Shown here: one piece after another, positions 57,760-64,000 of the stretch
Numbering within the stretch: position 1 is the first letter of the stretch
How the letters are laid out: each line of letters opens with the position of its first letter
Program-made: the position numbers and the translations under genes
Assembly: GCF_001632365.1 (NCBI RefSeq)
Contig: NW_024468522.1
Coordinates: 435,967-499,966, forward strand
Length of the DNA: 64,000 bases
Origin: Laetiporus sulphureus 93-53
Taxonomy: Eukaryota > Basidiomycota > Agaricomycetes > Polyporales > Laetiporaceae
Reading direction: 5' to 3'
Notes under the pieces: generated by a model
Told to the model about the DNA's origin: nothing
Database searches by the model: none
The model's input: only the letters and a program-made list of their open reading frames with translations

Positions 57760-58710
57760 CAATGAGAACCTCTGGTTTGACGAGGGAACGTTACAATATT
57801 CTTCGCACCGGAGCTGAATTCCATGATCGGAGCAACGAAGGCTGTTGGTAGCCTGTTCAGCTTCTTCGGCCGGCAAAGCTGGAATGCATAGACTCCGACT
57901 GTGTCGTCGTTCTGCTCATGAATCAGCTTCGCCATCTATTATGCGTGCCGCTATACAACGAAAGTGAGTCTCAGTGGTCTCCTTTCTATGTCTAGTGAAC
58001 AATCATAGTCATAATGTATGATCTTCTATGCTCAGGCCCTGGCTCCTCACTGCCTCCAAGGCAATTCCATCTGAAGTCATTGCTTCGCTGTCTTACAAGT
58101 ATCAGATACAAGGTCTTAATGACGATGTCTTACGGTTCTTTGAATATCACTGCGCTAATGACTGCGCTATCTTCTGCACGATGGTGCATACACGCTGCTC
58201 CGGACGCGCTCACTGTGGCACCGATGCATGCGATTGCGGCGGTGAACTTGGCTCGTCTTAGGAACACAAGCATCATACCCGCAACTCTTCTTTGCTACTG
58301 GTGTCGGCTGCAACTTCTCATCCTCTTGCGGGGCATATCTTGGCTGGACGATACTATCGAGATACTGTTGCCGGAGAAGATAGCCAAACGGATGAATGGC
58401 TAGAAGCAGCTGCCAGTGGTGGCCCGGAACGTCAACAGTCTTTCCCGCATATTCTCTGATCCCGTCAGTGGACACTGCGAGAGTGCATCTTTGTGCAAGG
58501 CAGCCGTCGAACAGATGTGCGAACACATTCTCGCTACCAATGGCCTCAGCGCAGTGTAGGTGCCTTGTTCATGGGTGAGAAACATCATCAGAGATCGCAT
58601 TGCAGGCCTTCAAATGTGCAAGTACTGCGAAGACATGCTGTTGCGAGATTATGCGAACCATGCGCTGAGCTGAGATGCATTCTTTTAGTATACGAGGGTG
58701 TATGAAGAAC
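57760..58710 (+). pseudogene. BTB-domain relic, heavily broken
   Basis: The stretch shows eroded blocks of the same family across several frames. ENLWFDEGT is near 57768 and VGSLFSFFGRQ near 57840. CVVVLLMNQLRHLLCVPLYNE is near 57900-57958, matching the end of the first exon. After an intron-like gap come IPSEVIASLSYKYQIQGLNDDVLRFFEYH (58060-58150), IAAVNLARLRNTSIIPATLLCYWCRLQ (about 58232-58310) and EKIAKRMNG. The end with CKYCEDMLLRDYA is near 58617. At least three frameshifts and several stops are needed to explain it. Confidence 0.75.
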
Positions 58711-59669
58711 TCAGTGGAGAGGCATCATCGCCATGGTCACCGTTATCAACTTCCACCTGAAGGCGAGGTAAAATGTGTATTGTTCAAGAAATTGTGAGAG
58801 CTTGACCTTTTGTATGTATCTCAGTGTCCGGGCCGCTATATCCACCAAATATCTGTATAGATGAACTACCACTTGTCATATGATTGTGTTTGCCATTGGG
58901 GGAAGGAAGGGGGGGAGTGGCTGGCGCTTTCGCAAGCCAGGATGCTTTGCGACGCGCGCCCCATATCGATGTCTCCCTTCGCTGGTTATGACTCGCTAGC
59001 ACTGGCAACCGCATGCTCATTGTTCCTCTCCTCTCATAGCCCATCACGAATTGTCAGTCTTAGATCTGGACGACATGTCCTCTGTTGCTTCGTCTGTTGG
59101 AAGTGGCCGACCGACGGCACTTTCGGTAGAACGCGCTCAACGCGTTGGGAGGGACGAGCGCCAAGTGACGGCTGAAACGCGTCGCAGGGCGGTACCTGGA
59201 AACGGAGCGGGCGAGCATGGAAGTGTGGAAAAGGCATATAAGTACACACCTGTAGAACCATAGGCCCCAGTCGCTTGTGGCCTCACCAGCCTCTCACTCC
59301 TTTGCACCCATGAGACGGGAAGGTGACAGCGGGGTAACACCCTTGCCGCACCAGGATCTCCTAGATCGTCACCAGGCATACTATTGCTACAAAATGCACT
59401 TCACACTTGCCTAACTTCTTCACTAACCCTGAACTGAAATCGCCGTAGGAAAGCGCGTTTGACGCGCCGAGTCTCGGTCAGGTGCTCTACACGAGGCGTC
59501 ACACTATAAGGACTGTCATGTCCACTATTATTATGCTTTCGCGACTTTGTTCCTTTACTATACCCTCAGCCAGCAACACCGTCTTCAAAAGCTACCGTTG
59601 CTTTCAATCTGCAACTGAAAGCGTCGTGTCGCGAACTTTTTGCTACTTCCCTTGAATTTTCGCTGACCG
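58711..59669. other. Intergenic region, no gene recognised
   Basis: Open frames such as 58861-59175 and 59051-59263 overlap each other on both strands and show no known motif. The sequence just before 59670 is CT-rich in places, as expected for a promoter of the next BTB copy. Confidence 0.55.
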
Positions 59670-60740
59670 ATGGAAGCGCGGGCTGAAGCTTCATCGTCGC
59701 GCAAGCGTAAGCGCATTGATGGAAACTCATCCGACATACGCATGACGGACGCTGCGGGAGAACACGATGGAGAATTCTGGTTTGATGACGGAAACATTAT
59801 CCTCTCGTCCCAAGGAATCGGCTTCCGCGTGTATCGAGGCTTGCTCGCGCAGCAGTCCGATGTATTCCAGAGCGTCTTCACGCTTCCCCAGCCGGCAGAC
59901 TCTGAGCATGTGTACGACTGCCCAGTTGTTCAACTCTCAGATCACCCCCAGGAGCTCCGCCATCTGTTACGTGTGCTGCTGTATGGGTGGAAGTGAGTCG
60001 ATCTTTCACCGTTTTTCGTGGCCTTCAATTGAAGAGATGGTTGACCGTTCACTGCAGATATTTGGATCCTACTCGTCCAATCGCCTTCGATGCGATCGCC
60101 TCACTCATCCGTCTATCCCACAAGTACGAGATACAAGATGTTCTAAACGACGCCTTGTGGTATTTGAGATCTTACTACACCGATAGCTTCTCTCTCTTCG
60201 GTAACAAGGCACAGAACATCGCTCTTCAGACTATGACCGTAAAGTAGACCGATGCGATAGCAGCGGTGAACTTGGTGCGCCTCACCAACACTGATAGCGT
60301 CCTTCCCTTGGCTTTATATTACTGCTGTCAAATACAGCCTCTCGTCTTATTACGAGGCGTACGCCGCTCGGATGGCGAGAAAGATCGTCTCCCGGAGAAG
60401 GATTTGGCCAACTGCATAAACGGGAAAGTATGGCTAGCAGCCACTCACGAGGACTGTCTCGCACGTGTATTCGTCAGTGCGGTGCCTAGTCCACCTTGCC
60501 AGAGCCAGCTTTCGTGCCGTGACGCTGACACAGATATGGAAGTCTATCTTCGATATTTCCCAGTTGCCGACGACGATCCCCTCCAAATCGTGGCATGCGG
60601 CCATCATAGATGGAGCTCGCAAGTTTCAGCTTTGCGAGGGATGCGAGAAAACGCTAGTCTCGAAATACCGTGCAGAGCGTGAAAGAGTATGGCACTTGTT
60701 ACAGGACGACTTTAAAGCTGGACTTTGTCTGCAGAGCTGA
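59670..60740 (+). pseudogene. BTB-domain protein 2, one stop and one frameshift
   Basis: Exon 1 is 59670-59992 (MEARAEASSSRKRKRID, then the BTB domain EFWFDDGNIILSSQGIGFRVYRGLLAQQSDVF to LRHLLRVLLYGWK). The intron is 59993-60057 and exon 2 begins YLDPTRPIAFDAIASLIRLSHKYEIQDV. TAG at 60245-60247 (VK, stop, TDAIAAVNLVRL) breaks the protein. Near 60470-60490 the frame shifts, and the end with FQLCEGCEKTLVSKYRAERERVWHLL is in the next frame, stopping at 60740. Both splice sites are intact and the rest is well kept, so inactivation looks recent. Sequencing error would have to hit twice to explain it otherwise. Confidence 0.85.
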
Positions 60741-61644
60741 TGCCGATGCCGCTTATACACCATGCATAAGGTGAGATTCCATAGGCGGCGTATCAGAACC
60801 TTTGCCATCCGATCCTGATATTTGATCATCGCCGTGTTGATGTGAGATAGGCTATCATTCTATGACATATCCAGGCCTGGGCAGCTGCAATCGACACAAC
60901 TACATGCAGGACATTGATGCGGCAGTGATTTACGCGAGCAATACGGATCATGGTCTCAGGGGGCCAGGTGAAGATGCAGAGAGCAGGTGGGAGTGGAACG
61001 CAGTAATCCACATCTGAAGAGCCTTGTTTGACATATACGAAAACATCTGTAACGTCATGAGTGTGTAGTTCAATTTAAAGGGGGCTCATGCTAGGCTCAA
61101 CACGCATAATAGTATGACCTCGATGCGCGAGTTTGCATCGCTTCAGCCGCCTTAGGTATAGCGATGTCAATGGCGAATTTTGGCAAGGCTCGCCTTATCA
61201 CGGGCGTCTATTTCGAATCGCGTGGGCGGCGTCGATTTTTCTTCGCTTTGGCTACCATTGCATAGCAGATGCATGGCGAAGACACTGAACCAGCTAGCTG
61301 TACAGATATTCATCAGGACTTTCGTCAGGCTATAAGGCAACATACAGATATACTGCCGGTTCAGCCTATTAGTCGCGCGGCGACTCGCGCCGTCGTGATA
61401 TTTCTGCGCGCCTGAGGTTCGTTGACCCATATCATTTGCTGCCAGCTAGTATACCGATGATGTGCTGACTGGAAATTTACTCTTCCTTATAGGTGGTCGT
61501 TAGACATAGCAAGCAACGACGCAAGTCATCGCGTCGCTTTGATCGGGTCTCATCGCACCTGTTCATCGCAGAAATCATTCTGTATAACCTTCGCCCAAGC
61601 CTGACTATTTTTTCTATCTACGACGCAATTGGTTCCATTCCGTA
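60741..61644. other. Intergenic region, no gene recognised
   Basis: The frame at 61167-61430 (minus) shows no motif. Nothing else is seen. Confidence 0.55.
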
Positions 61645-62737
61645 ATGGGACCCATGCATAAGTCAACGTCGGGCACACGCAAGCACATTGAACGAAAGAA
61701 TGCCACCGGTCCGCGACATGTCGGCAATTCAGACTATAAACGCGACAAGGAGTTATGGTATGAGGACGGCAGCATTATTCTCACTGCGAGGGGGATTGGG
61801 TTCCGGGTCTACAAAGGCCTACTCGCAGCGCAATCCGTGGTGTTCCGCTCCCTGTTCAATGATACGCAGCCCGAGGAGTTCGACCCCGTGGATGGCTGTC
61901 CCATAATACACTTTTCCGAGCACCCTGACGAATTTCGTCATCTGTTGTGTGCTCTGATGAGAGGTCACGGGTAAGTTAAAGTTTCCCTCCATACGTGTCG
62001 TCTGGAATGCCCAGAGCTGACAGTTGTCCTGCAGATTCCTGCGTCGCGATATTCCGGTACCATTCGAGGTCATCGCGACGCTGGTTCGTCTTGGCGAAGA
62101 ATATGAGATATGCGAGCTATGTGACGCTGCCCTCAACCGCCTAAAGACGCATTTCACGGACAGCTTCCATGTATTCTGCGGCAGGCTGGGTGATGAGCCT
62201 GAGATTCCTCCTATGATTACCATGCAGGAGAGCGATGCCATCGCCGTTGTGAACCTGGCCCGTCTCACGGAGACAGACAACATGCTTCCTACTGCCTTGT
62301 ACGGCTGCTGTCAGCTGGACAAGCTCGTCCTCTCGAAAGGCGTCACTCGCTTGGGTGGTACCGTCGAGGCTTTGTCCGAGGAGGACCTAGCACGATGCAT
62401 GGATGGGATCGCGCATCTCGCTTCCCAGAACGCGCACGGACTCCACACCACGTTCTGCCTCCAAACCAGCGAGCAGTGCAGCGACCCACGCAGCTGCACG
62501 AAACTGATCAAGGCGATTCCCAACGAGATACTCAAGTGCCAGTCGCTCGCGCGGACGTCCGTCCTCTCCTCATGGGACAAGTATATCGAGGCGGCGAACT
62601 TGCTCTGTAAGCATTGCCAGAAGACATTGTACGAGAGAGAGCTCGTACGGCGGAGAACGGTATGGAGAGCGTTGCCAGAGCATATGGGAGTCACCGTTGA
62701 GGTTTGGGAAGTGAGCGGTGTTGCCAGTGCCAGTTGA
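61645..62737 (+). CDS. BTB/POZ-domain protein 3 (342 aa, two exons)
   Basis: Exon 1 is 61645-61970, the intron 61971-62034 (GTAAGT to GCAG, 64 nt) and exon 2 62035-62737. The start is MGPMHKSTSGTRKHIERKN. The BTB domain begins KELWYEDGSIILTARGIGFRVYKGLLAAQSVVF and continues to about residue 145 (PFEVIATLVRLGEEYEI). The second half has DAIAVVNLARLTETDNMLPTALYGCCQLDKLVLSKGV. The end carries Cys residues (CLQTSEQCSDPRSC and CKHCQKTLYERELVRRR), similar to copy 1. It is probably a protein-interaction adaptor, perhaps with Cullin-3, but nothing in the window shows the partner. The reading frame is intact and the intron lies at the same site as in copies 1 and 2. Confidence 0.9.
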
Positions 62738-64000
62738 GTCAGTGAGAAAAGTGACGGCGGTGTCCCTTCAAGTGCCGATAACTCCACAGTTTCCCAATCT
62801 CCAGCGATAGCCATCATGACACGCTTCTTGCCGTGCTGTGCCTGAAATAACTATTTTGTACGACATCTTCTTTGACCAAAGACACATCTACAAAAGCGAA
62901 GTACATCGTACCGCTTCAAGCGATCTTCCACTATCTAGCCATTGGGATTTCGGATCTGCCTCCAGAAGAGGGATGCATTGTCGATGACCACGTATATATT
63001 TGCTTGTTTCTCTATAGGGACTTTGATCGCTGCAATACTAGGGTTGCGGATCTTCAGCTGCAGTTTGGACATCGAGCCTCGAATTCTGCGTCTCAAGCGA
63101 GTCAAGAAACAGTGTGGTATGCAACGATGAAGAGGGGATTGTTGCCTAGATACGCGGCAGCGTTCGGTGGGTCGTCGACGTAGAAACCGCGCTGGTCGAG
63201 TAGAGTACAGAGTAGTACGTCGCCTAGAGATACGATGCGAGAATACGATAAGGACGTTCGATGAGAGAGCTAATTCGCGTGGCTTATCCGAAGACGTAGC
63301 GCGTGACCAGCCGAAATACTGATCCGAGTGCGCAAGTCTTGGTTCAAGGGGGATAAACTGCTCCATTCGTGGGCGGGAGGGCACCCTAATATACATGTAC
63401 ATGACAGCGGATCGCGTAGCAAAGAAGATGTGGGGTTTTCTGGTTATGGGGATGCAATCGCGTGAAACATTACTATCTATGGTAACTGTCCAGACATAAA
63501 AGGAAACTTTGAAATACCGAATCATTGGGGCCTTGTCCTCGGCGACAGACTTCGTTCCCGGTACGTCCAGACGGTTGGCACTGGGGAGCGCTGTCTCGGC
63601 GAGTTCGGACCCCGCGGGAGATCGAATTTACGAGTCGCAGCCCGCCGCCCTCGGACGCGCGATCGTCACCGCGGGCCTCTCCTCGCCTACGTCTCCCTGA
63701 CCTCTCGTCCGTTCGCCCACGTCGGAAGCTGGTAGAGTCGATGGATACACAAATCATATGCATGCACTAGAAGAATCGTCTCAAATGAAAGAAAAGGATG
63801 AATTACGGTACCGGCGCCTGTCTCCTCCACAAGAGGGGTCGACTTCGCGTCTTGTCCCCAAGACTACCACAGCGGCTCGTAATATTGCGCGACGAGCGAT
63901 GCGAGTTCGGCGACATTGGTATCAAGAGAGAGGTGACGACCACGAAGACGAAGATGGAGGGGTTTTGAAGTTGCTGCATTGAGGTCGATGGTCGGTGAAG
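62738..64000. other. Right end of window, no gene supported
   Basis: Several open frames overlap on both strands (62935-63525 minus, 63473-63763 minus, 63758-63982 plus). None shows a motif, a domain or plausible splice context. The last one, rich in Arg and Glu, may be part of a gene that continues beyond the window. Confidence 0.5.

Noticed and set aside
58861..59263. Small genes between BTB copies
   Set aside because: Overlapping frames on both strands without motifs, splice context or similarity to the BTB family.
62935..63525. 196-codon minus-strand open frame
   Set aside because: No motif, rich in Arg and Ser as expected for a chance frame in GC-rich DNA, and overlapped by frames on the plus strand.

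Overview
The window looks like a gene-poor, transposon-rich stretch of a basidiomycete (Agaricomycete-like) nuclear genome. The evidence is short GT-AG introns of 52-67 nt, tandem F-box and BTB families of fungal style, and Ty3/gypsy, Ty1/copia and Helitron elements. No ribosomal RNA, tRNA, CRISPR or bacterial-type gene is visible.

Layout. 1-7240 is a decayed Helitron (Rep plus Pif1-type helicase) cut inside its helicase by a solo LTR at 5989-6709. 7709-33983 is one nested cluster. A non-coding LTR element (C) carries a chromodomain gypsy element (A, minus strand, 8367-22411) in its 5' LTR and a second copy of that family (B, plus strand, 25490-33686) in its 3' LTR. Element A was itself hit by a gag-only LTR element (D, 11495-16183) and by a foldback DNA transposon (E, 17196-18463). 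Target-site duplications support every level of the nesting. 34343-41363 is a copia element that landed in the upstream region of an F-box gene. 41498-49150 is a tandem F-box array with three open copies, one frameshifted copy and one relic. 49417-55639 holds two conserved single genes on the minus strand, an aldo/keto reductase and a DUF255 thioredoxin-domain protein. 56365-62737 is a small BTB-domain family with two open and two broken members. 62738-64000 has nothing I can support.

Three observations look least ordinary. First, both gypsy copies and the copia element carry a reading frame between the 5' LTR and gag, and their C-terminal parts align by eye although the elements belong to different superfamilies. 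Second, the gypsy family has a dUTPase with all five motifs after integrase and chromodomain, and both copies have the same UGA just before the first dUTPase motif. Third, the gag-only element D has, between LTR and gag, a series of short hairpins with changing stems and a nearly constant TGTGT loop, which could be a Gag-binding or packaging signal.

Most element genes carry stops or frameshifts, and where a comparison copy exists several stops are explained by C-to-T change. None of the elements therefore looks active. The F-box, reductase, DUF255 and BTB genes listed as CDS are open and probably functional. A run of 225 unknown bases lies inside element B (30632-30856).
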